64,000 nt of DNA from Bacteroides pyogenes (lineage in GTDB: Bacteria > Bacteroidota > Bacteroidia > Bacteroidales > Bacteroidaceae): the NCBI RefSeq assembly GCF_014196225.1, contig NZ_JACIDI010000001.1:124001-188000 (forward strand). The letters are read 5' to 3'. A program made the translations under genes and the position numbers. The notes beneath the pieces are model-generated. The model was not told the origin of the DNA and made no database searches. It saw only the letters and a list, made by a program, of their open reading frames with translations. Below are positions 54,301 to 61,904 of the stretch, piece after piece (within the stretch, counting starts at the first letter, position 1; every line of letters begins with the position of its first letter).

Positions 54301-54580
54301 TGACGCGTCCTATCGAAACCTCTTTGCGGGCAGCCTCATTCAGGCGGCTTTCGATGGTGTCGAGTACATTTTTCGGCAACTTTTGCGCGTTTGCCGGCGG
54401 GGGGAGAAGAAACGCCGTACATAGGGCGGTGAAAACAAGCAATTTCGAGGCGGTATTTCTGTGTGTCAAGTTATTCTCTTCTGTCTTTGGCAAGAATCTG
54501 CTTCTTGGGTTTGAAAAAGCCCGGAATATGAATATTCCAAAGGATGTGATTATTGTGGTTATTAGAAATGAAGGAATCAT
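51347..54580 (-). CDS. Large exported amidase-like protein with golvesin-type insert
   Basis: About 1,077 residues from the ATG at 54580; a TTG at 54469 would instead give a clean signal peptide (KLLVFTALCTAF...ANAQ) and may be the true start. The N-acetylmuramoyl-L-alanine amidase (Amidase_3-like) pattern appears in pieces: QSHG with a His at about 208, a Glu at about 231, LLPRERD, then after an insert FAFHSDAG (about 550) and PAMLLELLSHQNF. The insert (about 290-425, WIPDIPVKGEYAVYVSYKTL) resembles a golvesin C-terminal domain. A fibronectin-III-like segment (about 690-780) and a glutamine-amidotransferase-like C-terminal domain follow. Related proteins are often labelled xanthan lyase. It heads the salvage operon and probably cuts stem peptides from wall fragments. 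Confidence 0.72.
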   Translation of the reverse strand: MIPSFLITTIITSFGIFIFRAFSNPRSRFLPKTEENNLTHRNTASKLLVFTALCTAFLLPPPANAQKLPKNVLDTIESRLNEAARKEVSIGRVRIDSVAINSKNKTLQLFANMNCAYIPFREKNVADLYQTVRRLLPGSFSRFKVEVFTHGRKIEEWIPQAFRSKADKKAKRFHPAGKTPLKREADAIYTPTNGLYNRHIAMWQSHGFYYEAKLDRWEWQRARIFQTVEDLYTQSYVLPYLVPMLENAGANVLLPRERDCRREEIIVDNDGSRDTQSAYIEKPAQKSWKQGEGKGFAHLRAQYIEFENPFNEGTYRRIESVRKGKRESTAEWIPDIPVKGEYAVYVSYKTLPNSTEDALYTIHHNGGTTQFKVNQKMGGGTWIYLGTFVFDAGKSDKGKVVLSNISGKAGKTVTADAVKFGGGMGNIARAVSAEGTTENVKSSDTGNEAKETGNSNYLPVGKRDYQTSGYPRFCEAARYWMQWAGVPDSIYSESRGKNDYTDDYKCRGMWVNYLSGGSVVNPSEKGLNIPIDLAFAFHSDAGTTLNDSIIGTLGIYHSSSYDGMYANGASRTLAYDLTDIIQSDIVNDIRALYEPQWTRRGMWDRAYFEARVPRVPAMLLELLSHQNFADMRYGLDPRFRFTVSRAIYKGMLKFICSQYQMPYVVQPLPVDHLALRMTGTNEIELSWQPVDDPLEPTAKAEQYIVYTRVGDGDFDRGVLVDTNRYRTTLPSGVVCSYKVAAVNKGGKSFPSEILSAGVASSTLSEGRAKPPVLVVNAFDRISAPADFVAPAPGDKMLAGFLDMLDHGVPYLKDISYIGRMKEYRRQIPWMDDDASGFGDSYADYETQVICGNTFDYPSVHGAAILNAGYSFVSCSDEAVEDSIVDLNDYKHVDLILGKERQTKMGRGGIKPLQFKTFTQPMQKAIEAYCRQGGNIFISGAYVGTDLWDNPLAPGKECDKQFASQVLKYKWRAGQAARTGKAKGVASPFRFPAAHYSFNQELNDQCYIAESPDAIEPADKATHTVMRYSENNLSAGVAYCGNYKTYILGFPFETLRTEDERNSLMSAILTFFDEYTKE

Positions 54581-54693
54581 ATACAAACGTTTTTAAACGG
54601 TTAAACAGGTTTGTTGCAAAATGAGTTTTCAGCTTTCGGTGATCATTGACAGTCGTTTCCCATAGCAGTATCCGTCAAGCTTTATTTCCGGAA

Positions 54694-54723
54694 CAAAGAT
54701 AACTCTTCTTTTGATATCGGAAA
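54694..54723 (-). promoter_or_regulatory. Promoter of the salvage operon (amidase to SGNH)
   Basis: Reverse strand: TTTC (54723-54720), 18 bp, TATCTTTG (54701-54694). The leader would be about 105 nt to the ATG at 54580, or about 220 nt to the TTG at 54469. Confidence 0.6.
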
Positions 54724-54824
54724 CATTTGTTTGGTATTTTTTGCTATTGCAAAGTTTAATTTGCATTTCATTTCCGGATTCACGATAGGTTTCGGCCTAA
54801 AAATCGTTCTCTTCGTTTCGGACC

Positions 54825-54934
54825 ATCTATGGTGTGCGTTGTTTCCCACATGGGCAACAAAAGTTTCCCCGGTGGGCAACAAAAGTTTCCACAGCGGGAA
54901 AATAAAGTTTCCCCAGTGGGAAACTTTTGTTTCT
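54825..54934 (+). repeat. 22-bp tandem array H (five units)
   Basis: Units begin at 54825 (degenerate), 54847, 54869, 54891 and 54913, each exactly 22 bp and ending GTTTCC or GTTTCT; core GTGGGCAACAAAAGTTTCC. It lies 100-210 bp upstream of the salvage-operon promoter. Confidence 0.95.
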
Positions 54935-55000
54935 GTGCTTCTTATCCGTATTTGCGGGCGTGATATAGGTTTGTCGAACGCATCACAAAGCTGTATGCCT

Positions 55001-55042
55001 AAAAAAAATCGCCCCTGTTGCAATCATCAGCGACAGGGGCGA
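55001..55042 (-). terminator. Strong terminator after the SusC-SusD pair
   Basis: Reverse strand: TCGCCCCTGT (55042-55033) pairs with ACAGGGGCGA (55018-55009), followed by eight Ts (55008-55001). Confidence 0.92.
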
Positions 55043-55121
55043 ATTCCGTTTTTAGGAATTTGTCAGACAACTTCCGGCATTGCAATACTTCGTATGTGCA
55101 ACTTCCGGCATGTCCGGCCGG

Positions 55122-56891
55122 TTATTTTTCCCATCCTTTGTTTTGTTTCAGGTTTTTGTTCAGGGTCAATTGTCCCGACGGAATAGGGTACAGATATTGG
55201 CGCGCCTCGAAAATACGTGTTTTATCCGCCGAAGCGTCTATATAAGTGCCGTCGACCAAAGATATGTCGATTCTCTTGTCGGTATCCGACGGATGGGCAT
55301 TGGCATACTCGATGGCGGCTTTGATATTCGCCCCCTTCAGGATATTGGGATACTTCTTTGAGTCGAGCTTATCGAGCTGATGCCAGCGGATAAGGTCCCA
55401 ATAACGCACCCAGTTGTCGATCATTAATTCGCACCGACGACACCGGCGGATTTCCCACAATAGGTTGCTCACTCCCATGTTGTTGGCAGGATCGGCTTCG
55501 GGCGTCAGGCTCATGGGAGGAAGCCCTGCGCGTGCTTGGAGTTTGTTCACCGTTTTGTCCAGATCGTTCTGGTCGATAGTGCCCAGCTCGGCTTTCGCTT
55601 CCGCGTAATTCAGATAGACTACGGACAGCCAGAATAGGGGAGCGTCGGTGTAATTACGCCCTACATTCTGCCGATCGTTGATCGACATGGTAAGATTGTC
55701 GAATTTTCCGATTCCATAGCCGGTGGAAGAGGTCATTGTCGCCCCGCCTTTGCCGCGCTGCCAACCCCAGTTTTTGAAGTAAACGATGGAATCGAGCAAA
55801 GCTCCCAAGCGGGCATCGCGTACGTCCAACAGTTTCCGGATATTGATGTAACGCGCGGTCAGGGGCTTGCCTTGAGCGTCTACGCCGGCATTCACCGTCA
55901 TCAGTTCGCCCGCGTCGTTTTTGTTTTCAGAGGTTGTGGCAAGCGGTTTCCCGTCTTTAAACAAGAATGCTTCGAAAGCATCTTTGGTGATGCCGCTTTG
56001 ATTGGACGATGAACTTGTATAGTCGATGGTGGAATGCATGAAAACCTCCAATGCGTAGGCCTTGATGAAGATCATTTCGGGGTTTTCTTTCAGGCTGATG
56101 GAATTATATATCTCCTTGTAAGTTTTACTCAGCGAATAGTTCATCTTCATAATCTCCTCGCAGGCTTTCACACACTCCTGCAGATATTTCTGAGTACGTG
56201 CGTTATCGGGAGCTTTCCCGTTTTCGGTCAGTGTACGATACTTGCAGAATGTTCCTTCGAACAACGTGATATCTGCTTTCATGGCATAGGCCAGTCCTTT
56301 GTTCCAGAATGCTTTATTCGTTCCCGTGATGTTTTCGCAGGCGAAATTCAGATCTTCGAGCACCTTATCCATCACGATGTCGCGGTCGAGCCGTTCACCA
56401 TACAGTTCTTCTTCTTTCGTCGGGTCTATCACTTCGTCGATCCACTGAACATCTCCGTACATGCGCACCAGCTGGTAGTATTGCCAGGCCCTGTTCAAGC
56501 GGGCCACTCCTTCATAGTACTTTTTGGTCGCTTCGTCGAGGCTCGATATTCTTAAGCCACGTAGTATGTAACCGATTCGGCGAATCTCTGTAAAGGGCAA
56601 TTTCCAGTTTTCTGACGCGGCAGGCACGTTGACGTTCGCCCAGTCCGTAAATGTACCCGATGCCTGGTCGTCGCTGAGTGATTTGAAATAATACCAGCCT
56701 CCACCGCCGCGGTTTCCATAGCCTGAGTAGTTCTGATATAGTTTATTGCATTGGTTTTCCACATTGTCGCGATTACTCCAATATGCCGGACTGTCCGTAA
56801 AGCGGTCCAATGGCTCTTTATCGAGGAAGTCGTTGCAGCTCATAAGCGAGACCGACACGACGGCGATACCATATATATATTTCTTTTTCAT
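55122..56891 (-). CDS. SusD/RagB-family surface lipoprotein
   Basis: 589 residues. Lipobox LMSCNDF with the lipidated Cys at about 19, followed by LDKEPLDRFTD, the usual SusD N-terminus. The tetratricopeptide-like helical framework is supported by WQYYQLVRMYGDVQWIDE and LNYAEAKAELG (about 430), and the C-terminus by RRCRRCELMIDNWVRYWDLIRW followed by LYPIPSGQLTLN. SusD proteins sit on the cell surface as the lid of the SusC transporter and bind the incoming glycan or peptide. It follows SusC by 25 bp and is closed by a strong terminator. The ligand is not known; peptidoglycan fragments are suggested by the neighbours. Confidence 0.93.
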   Translation of the reverse strand: MKKKYIYGIAVVSVSLMSCNDFLDKEPLDRFTDSPAYWSNRDNVENQCNKLYQNYSGYGNRGGGGWYYFKSLSDDQASGTFTDWANVNVPAASENWKLPFTEIRRIGYILRGLRISSLDEATKKYYEGVARLNRAWQYYQLVRMYGDVQWIDEVIDPTKEEELYGERLDRDIVMDKVLEDLNFACENITGTNKAFWNKGLAYAMKADITLFEGTFCKYRTLTENGKAPDNARTQKYLQECVKACEEIMKMNYSLSKTYKEIYNSISLKENPEMIFIKAYALEVFMHSTIDYTSSSSNQSGITKDAFEAFLFKDGKPLATTSENKNDAGELMTVNAGVDAQGKPLTARYINIRKLLDVRDARLGALLDSIVYFKNWGWQRGKGGATMTSSTGYGIGKFDNLTMSINDRQNVGRNYTDAPLFWLSVVYLNYAEAKAELGTIDQNDLDKTVNKLQARAGLPPMSLTPEADPANNMGVSNLLWEIRRCRRCELMIDNWVRYWDLIRWHQLDKLDSKKYPNILKGANIKAAIEYANAHPSDTDKRIDISLVDGTYIDASADKTRIFEARQYLYPIPSGQLTLNKNLKQNKGWEK

Positions 56892-56916
56892 AATTTTTTC
56901 CTGTGTTTTAAGGTTG

Positions 56917-59900
56917 TTAGAATGTTACTTGCAGGCCGAACGAGAATGTACGGGTAATGGGTTCCGTACGTCCCCAGGTTCCGTATGAGAGCTTTCCGTA
57001 TCCTTCGTCGACTTCCGGATCGACGGGTAAGTTACTGCCTTTGTGCAGCAGGAACAGGTTGCTGCCGCTGAAGTATACGCGTGCCTTTTCGATATAAGCC
57101 TTGCGGGTCAGGTGTTGGGGAATTGTGTATCCCAAAGTAACGTTCTTCAAACGAAGGTACGACATGTCGACCAGATATTTGTCCTGCGGGTAGTAGTTGT
57201 GGCAACCGCCTTCGATTCCTGATACGGTTCCTTTGCCTTCATTGCCCGGATATAAACGCGGGAAGTCGTTTCCTTGATTGATGTTCCACTGCCCTGTCGC
57301 ATAATCGTAGCTGTTATAGCTCGTTTGGTTGCCATAGATTGAAATATCCGCTGCGCGCATCATCGGGAATGCGAATGCCGATTGTGTCCAGTTCTCGCGT
57401 TTGCCTACGCCTTGGAAGAATAAGTCGAGGTCAAATCCTTTCCACGCTCCGCCGATATGGAAGCTGTATTCATAGCGAGGCATGCTGTTTCCGATAACTT
57501 TGAGGTCGCCGTGGTCGTCGGCGGTACCTTTCCCGCCGTCTATCTTGCCGTCGCCGTTCAGGTCTTTGAACTTTATATCGCCCGGTCCGTATACGAAGTT
57601 GTCGGTTTGAAGTCCCCTCTGGTCTGCCACCCCTTTTTTATATGAACCGTCCGCGTTGAAATCTTCCGGCGTAAAGTAGCGTTCCGTCTCGAACCCCCAA
57701 ATATCTCCATATACTTTGCCTGAGTATTCGGTGTTAAGCAGTTTGGCTTCATTGTTCCATTGGGTGATGGTCGTTTTCGAATCTCCGATATTGAAGTTTG
57801 CGTAAACTTCCACGTCATTGAAACGATGATTCCAGTTTAACGACAGTTCCCAACCGCGCGAACGGAGCGTGCCCGCATTCTCGTAAGGAGCGGAAGTTCC
57901 CAGAGTCTCCGGAAAAGTTCTTGCCGGTGCAAGCATATCCCGGTTCTCACGTTGGAACCAGTCGAACCCGACGGTTAGTTCGTTATTCAGGAATCCGAGG
58001 TCGATTCCGACATCGATCGTGCGTATGCGTTCCCACGTCAATGCGCTGGAAACCAGTTTAGGCATGTTGGCCTGGGTGATTAAACCGTTTCCTGTGCTGT
58101 TGAGCCAATACGTATATCCGGTGTCTTCGTTTTGCGAAACGGTTGTGATGACCGGAATAAACATGTAATCGCCTACGGCTTCGTTGCCTATTTCCCCGTA
58201 GGAGGCGCGCAATTTGGCATTATTGATGATGTGGCGTAGATTATCGAAGTAGGCTTCCTGCGAGAAGCGGTATCCTACGGATGCCGAGGGGAAGAACGCC
58301 CAGTGGTCGTTGCGCGGGAAACGTGAAGAACCGTCGTAACGTCCGTTCAGTTCCAGCAGGTAAATGCCTTTGTAATCGTAGTTTATACGTCCGAAATATC
58401 CGGCCGACGTACGGTGAGTGGCATTGCCTTTCACTTCTTTCTTGTCGCCTGTGGTCAGATCGATTTGAGGAAGATTTGTGTCCAGCAGGCCGTTGCGATA
58501 GGCATAGAAATAATCGTAACGTGTAGATTCCGCGTTTCCTCCCAGCATGACCGTCAGGTTGTGGCCTTGGGCGAATGTTTTGTTATAAGAAGCATATATG
58601 TTGGTAGTCCAAGTGTTTGTTTTGGAATTGTCTCTCCATGCATTCGTGCTTCCTTTGTTTACGATGTAGCTGGGCTCTTTTATGGATGACCAATTGTTCA
58701 TTCCGAATACCGGAAAGTCGGACGATCCGCTGTTCATGTTCTGGATTTCGTAGGTAAAATCCGCATTCAACGTCAACCCCTTGATGATGTCCGCTTTCAG
58801 GAATGTGTTCATACGGGTGATATCCGTTGTCTTGGTTTTTGTAGCCGCTTGCTTTTGCATGGAGATTACACGGAAGTCGTGTCCGTTGATGGTTCCGTAA
58901 GGACCGAAGAACGACCCCCATCGCCATAAGTACTGGTATGTATAGTTCCATGTATCCGGCTTTGTGTATTCTTTGCGGATGTAGTTGATTCGTGCGCCTA
59001 CTTCCAGCCAGTCTTTCAGTTGGGTGGTAATGTTTACCGAAGCGTTGTATTTCTTCAGCTTGTCGGGGTTGAAGTTCATGATACCCTGCTGGGAATTATA
59101 GCCGAACGAAAGGTAGTAGTTGGTTTTTCCGCTTGTGCCCTGAACATTTATATTATGGTTCTGCGAAGGAGTTGCGTCATTATAGAAAATCTTCTTGACA
59201 TCCCAATCGGCGTAGTACAACGCTCTGCCGGTAGTGGGATCCATGTAGTAATCGCCTACCTTGTCCATGCTCTCGAACGGAACCATTTCCCGGTAGCCTG
59301 CTTTACCTTTGTGTTGGGCTTTCCATGCTTCGGCATAAGGAAGCATTTGGTCGAAATACATGCCGAAAAGTTCTACCGCGTCGCTTCCGGCACGTTTCTT
59401 GGCATCAATGGCTGCGCGGAGCTGCGTCGGGACGTCCGGATAATCGGGCAGGAACGTGGCTTGATCCCATGCGAAGTTATTGCTGTAGGTTACCGATACG
59501 CGCTCAACGGATTTGGCGCTTTTGGTCTTGACCAGAATCACTCCGAAAGCTGCCCGTGTGCCGTAAATGGAAGAAGAAGCCGCGTCTTTCAGCACGGAGA
59601 TGGATTCGATATCCTGCGCATTGAGGAAAGAAATGTCGTCCATCGGCACGCCGTCCACTACGATGAGCGGGGTGCTCTTTTTGTCGTTGCTCAAAGTTCC
59701 CAGACCGCGAATCCGGATAGTCGGGTTGTTGTTGATGTTGCCGCTCGACGAAACGATGGATAATCCCGGGACGACTCCTTGAAGAGCTTTCGCTACGTCT
59801 TGTTGCGGACGTCCTTCCAGAGTCTTTGAAACATCTACCGTGGTGACGGCTCCCGTTAAGTTCTCTTTTTTCTGTGTTCCGTAGCCTACCACCACAACTT

Positions 59901-60282
59901 CCGACAGGAGTTCGGTGTCTTCTCTTAAAACGATTTTCATCGTTTTTTCGGCTTTAACTTCCTGATTCCGGTAGCCGACATAAGAGATTTGCAGTATGGC
60001 TCCGGGTTTGACGTTCAATATGAAATTGCCGTTTATATCGGTAACTCCTCCGTTTGTCGTACCTTTTTCAAGCACGCTTGCACCGATAACAGGTTGTCCT
60101 TGTACATCAACGACAACTCCCTTTACGTTGATTGTCTGCATTTGTTCCGTAACTTCCGGAATACTGCCTTCGGCAGTCGGAGCGGCCATTATGTCGCCGC
60201 TGTTGAGGAACAGTGTGCTGACAGCTATTGCTGCGAGGAACCTGCTGTTTGTCAATCCTCTTTTTGTGCCTTTCCCATTCAT
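56917..60282 (-). CDS. SusC/RagA-family TonB-dependent transporter
   Basis: 1,121 residues. Signal peptide at about 1-33, a carboxypeptidase-D-regulatory-like domain (about 50-125, GVVVDVQGQPVIGASVL), the SusC signature SEVVVVGYGTQKKENLTG (about 132-149) at the TonB box, plug domain to about 260 and a 22-strand barrel ending in Phe (LQVTF). There is no N-terminal STN domain, so no ECF sigma/anti-sigma signalling partner is implied, and none is found nearby. It imports a substrate handed over by SusD across the outer membrane. No glycoside hydrolase of known polysaccharide PULs is adjacent; the downstream genes all point to peptidoglycan. Confidence 0.94.
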   Translation of the reverse strand: MNGKGTKRGLTNSRFLAAIAVSTLFLNSGDIMAAPTAEGSIPEVTEQMQTINVKGVVVDVQGQPVIGASVLEKGTTNGGVTDINGNFILNVKPGAILQISYVGYRNQEVKAEKTMKIVLREDTELLSEVVVVGYGTQKKENLTGAVTTVDVSKTLEGRPQQDVAKALQGVVPGLSIVSSSGNINNNPTIRIRGLGTLSNDKKSTPLIVVDGVPMDDISFLNAQDIESISVLKDAASSSIYGTRAAFGVILVKTKSAKSVERVSVTYSNNFAWDQATFLPDYPDVPTQLRAAIDAKKRAGSDAVELFGMYFDQMLPYAEAWKAQHKGKAGYREMVPFESMDKVGDYYMDPTTGRALYYADWDVKKIFYNDATPSQNHNINVQGTSGKTNYYLSFGYNSQQGIMNFNPDKLKKYNASVNITTQLKDWLEVGARINYIRKEYTKPDTWNYTYQYLWRWGSFFGPYGTINGHDFRVISMQKQAATKTKTTDITRMNTFLKADIIKGLTLNADFTYEIQNMNSGSSDFPVFGMNNWSSIKEPSYIVNKGSTNAWRDNSKTNTWTTNIYASYNKTFAQGHNLTVMLGGNAESTRYDYFYAYRNGLLDTNLPQIDLTTGDKKEVKGNATHRTSAGYFGRINYDYKGIYLLELNGRYDGSSRFPRNDHWAFFPSASVGYRFSQEAYFDNLRHIINNAKLRASYGEIGNEAVGDYMFIPVITTVSQNEDTGYTYWLNSTGNGLITQANMPKLVSSALTWERIRTIDVGIDLGFLNNELTVGFDWFQRENRDMLAPARTFPETLGTSAPYENAGTLRSRGWELSLNWNHRFNDVEVYANFNIGDSKTTITQWNNEAKLLNTEYSGKVYGDIWGFETERYFTPEDFNADGSYKKGVADQRGLQTDNFVYGPGDIKFKDLNGDGKIDGGKGTADDHGDLKVIGNSMPRYEYSFHIGGAWKGFDLDLFFQGVGKRENWTQSAFAFPMMRAADISIYGNQTSYNSYDYATGQWNINQGNDFPRLYPGNEGKGTVSGIEGGCHNYYPQDKYLVDMSYLRLKNVTLGYTIPQHLTRKAYIEKARVYFSGSNLFLLHKGSNLPVDPEVDEGYGKLSYGTWGRTEPITRTFSFGLQVTF

Positions 60283-60628
60283 AAGTGACTGATGATTTTT
60301 GTTAATAAAAAAAGGTTATTCTTTCAGATTTCTTGAAATCGATGAGTAATTAGTGAATTTATAGTACGTCTATAACATGAAGTTTGTTGTTATAGGAGGA
60401 TACTATTTCGAATAGACGATTCTGTGTTTCATAGGCATGGCCCTTTCATTAGGTTAATAAAGATTAGGGAACGAATTCTATTCGTTCCAACTATTAGCAA
60501 AGATATGAATTTATTTTAAATCAAGAACAGATTTTTACATTTATTCTATCTTATAATCTGTTTTTATACTTGATATGACCATGTGTCTTTATTTTATTTA
60601 TCAGTGCTGTTTATCGTTATCTTATATT
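60283..60628. other. 346-bp spacer upstream of SusC
   Basis: Contains the probable SusC promoter element (60498-60505) and a leader of about 210 nt. No gene or tandem array was found. Confidence 0.55.
60498..60505 (-). promoter_or_regulatory. -7 element upstream of SusC
   Basis: Reverse strand TATCTTTG at 60505-60498; the region 16-18 bp upstream reads CTTG or TTCT, a weak -33. It implies a long leader for the SusC transcript. Confidence 0.45.
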
Positions 60629-61477
60629 TTATGGCTCTTCTATGTTCATCGAATGATATTCAATCAGTCCGTTCATCAGTGTTTCTTCTATGACATCGAG
60701 GCTCATTCCGTACTCTTTTACTATTTCTTTCAGCAGAGGAGCGTATGTATATGCCAGCGAACCCACAAAACGGATGGGGTAGTTTTGATAATCGTACTGG
60801 CAAACGTTGCGGATAAAGAAGTTGCGTAGACTGCCCGTTATGAGGTTAAGGGCGTAATCATTGTCTGTATGGTCGGCCAGGAAATATGCAATGGTAGCAA
60901 GGAAGCGGTTAGGGAAAGGCCGATTGTAGACTGACTCCATAACTTCATTGGCAGTGATGCGAAATTTATCGTAGAAATTGTTTGCCAAATCTTTGGGAGC
61001 TAGCCCCTTGAGCAGATCGGATAAAAACATCTTGCCCATGGCTGCTCCACTTCCTTCGTCGCCCAGAATGTATCCTCCGGGCTTTACATTCTTCACAATA
61101 ATTCTTCCGTCGTAGAAACAGGAGTTCGATCCTGTTCCCAGGATACAAGCGATGCCGGGTTCGCTTTTGAATAGACTGCGGGCTGCGCCGAGCAAGTCGC
61201 TTTCCACTTGAATCGGAGTCTTAAACTGGGCTACTAACGAAGCGCCGAGTATGTTTTTCTTTTCGTTCGAACTGCATCCCGCTCCGTAATAATATACCTG
61301 TTCCAGCTTTTTCCGGAAGAATATGTCAGGTAACCCTAAACGGACGCTACGGCTTATTTCGCGCCGAGTCTGAAAATACGGGTTTATTCCCTCTGTGAAA
61401 GCGCGTTGTATTACATGATCGTTTTCTACTATGGCCCATTCCGTTCTGGTCGACCCACTTTCTGCAATCAGTTTCAT
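60629..61477 (-). CDS. BadF/BadG-type sugar kinase, paralogue 3
   Basis: 282 residues with ESGSTRTEW (6-14; Glu instead of Asp at the first motif position compared with the two paralogues), GTGSNSCFYDG and LGDEGSGAAMG. The family phosphorylates amino sugars; this copy is clearly more diverged from the two others in the window. It lies immediately upstream of SusC on the same strand but has its own promoter. With MurK-like paralogue 2 in the same locus, one kinase may serve MurNAc and the other GlcNAc; this is an inference. The D to E change in the ATP motif is conservative. Confidence 0.83.
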   Translation of the reverse strand: MKLIAESGSTRTEWAIVENDHVIQRAFTEGINPYFQTRREISRSVRLGLPDIFFRKKLEQVYYYGAGCSSNEKKNILGASLVAQFKTPIQVESDLLGAARSLFKSEPGIACILGTGSNSCFYDGRIIVKNVKPGGYILGDEGSGAAMGKMFLSDLLKGLAPKDLANNFYDKFRITANEVMESVYNRPFPNRFLATIAYFLADHTDNDYALNLITGSLRNFFIRNVCQYDYQNYPIRFVGSLAYTYAPLLKEIVKEYGMSLDVIEETLMNGLIEYHSMNIEEP

Positions 61478-61502
61478 CGGTTGTATTCTTTAGAGTTGGA
61501 TA

Positions 61503-61532
61503 CAAATATATGATTTTTTTAAAGAGTCGAAA
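61503..61532 (-). promoter_or_regulatory. Promoter of kinase paralogue 3
   Basis: Reverse strand: TTTC (61532-61529), 18 bp, TATATTTG (61510-61503), 26 bp before the ATG. Confidence 0.6.
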
Positions 61533-61594
61533 AGGAAAACGGAAAGTATTTTCGTTTTACTCTTTTTTTGTCAAAATATCATGTATGAAAAAAC

Positions 61595-61681
61595 GTCTGC
61601 CTGAAAAGATTTTCGCGTTTGCCTTCAAAAAAAACGTGCTTACCTCCTCCAAAGAGCGCGCTTGCCTAAACGTGAAAAATT
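61595..61681 (+). repeat. Degenerate 21/22-bp tandem array J
   Basis: GTCTGCCT, GTTTGCCT, GCTTACCT and GCTTGCCT begin at 61595, 61617, 61638 and 61660 (steps 22, 21, 22). Only the first eight positions of each unit are clearly conserved. Confidence 0.65.
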
Positions 61682-61904
61682 ATTTAGGCAGGAACGTTTT
61701 TTTCTTCCTTATAACAACAACTGTACAAAAGTTTCGGCAAACCCCAAAAAATACTTTTCAGATGCCTAATCTTTTTTGAAAAGCGGCAATGCGATTTTAT
61801 GCCTCGGCAGATTAGATAAGGCGAAAGTTGTTGATTTTTGATATATTATTTGGAGTACGGGAAACGGAAAACCGTCGCCATGTTTTTGAGGAAACAAGGT
61901 ATGC

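Larger units (their letters stand above)
54587..55121. other. 535-bp spacer between SusD and the salvage operon
   Basis: Contains, in reverse transcription order, the SusD terminator (55001-55042), the 22-bp array H (54825-54934) and the promoter of the salvage operon (54694-54723). The arrangement indicates two transcription units. Confidence 0.75.
61478..61904. other. 427-bp spacer between the kinase and the LuxR-type gene
   Basis: Contains the kinase promoter, the degenerate 22-bp array J (61595-61681) and, across its last unit, a hairpin TGCCTAAA (61663-61670) with TTTAGGCA (61683-61690), followed six bases later by seven Ts on the forward strand. No forward gene needs this terminator. 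No coding sequence recognised. Confidence 0.55.

Noticed and set aside
55122..61477. ECF sigma/anti-sigma or hybrid two-component control of the SusC/D pair
   Set aside because: SusC lacks an STN extension and no sigma factor, FecR-type or hybrid sensor gene lies in the locus; the nearest regulator is the LuxR-type gene at 61.9 kb, with no evidence of a link.
61510..61779. Forward open frame of 89 codons in the kinase/LuxR spacer
   Set aside because: Low-complexity Lys/Phe-rich translation of AT-rich sequence and array J, no family resemblance.
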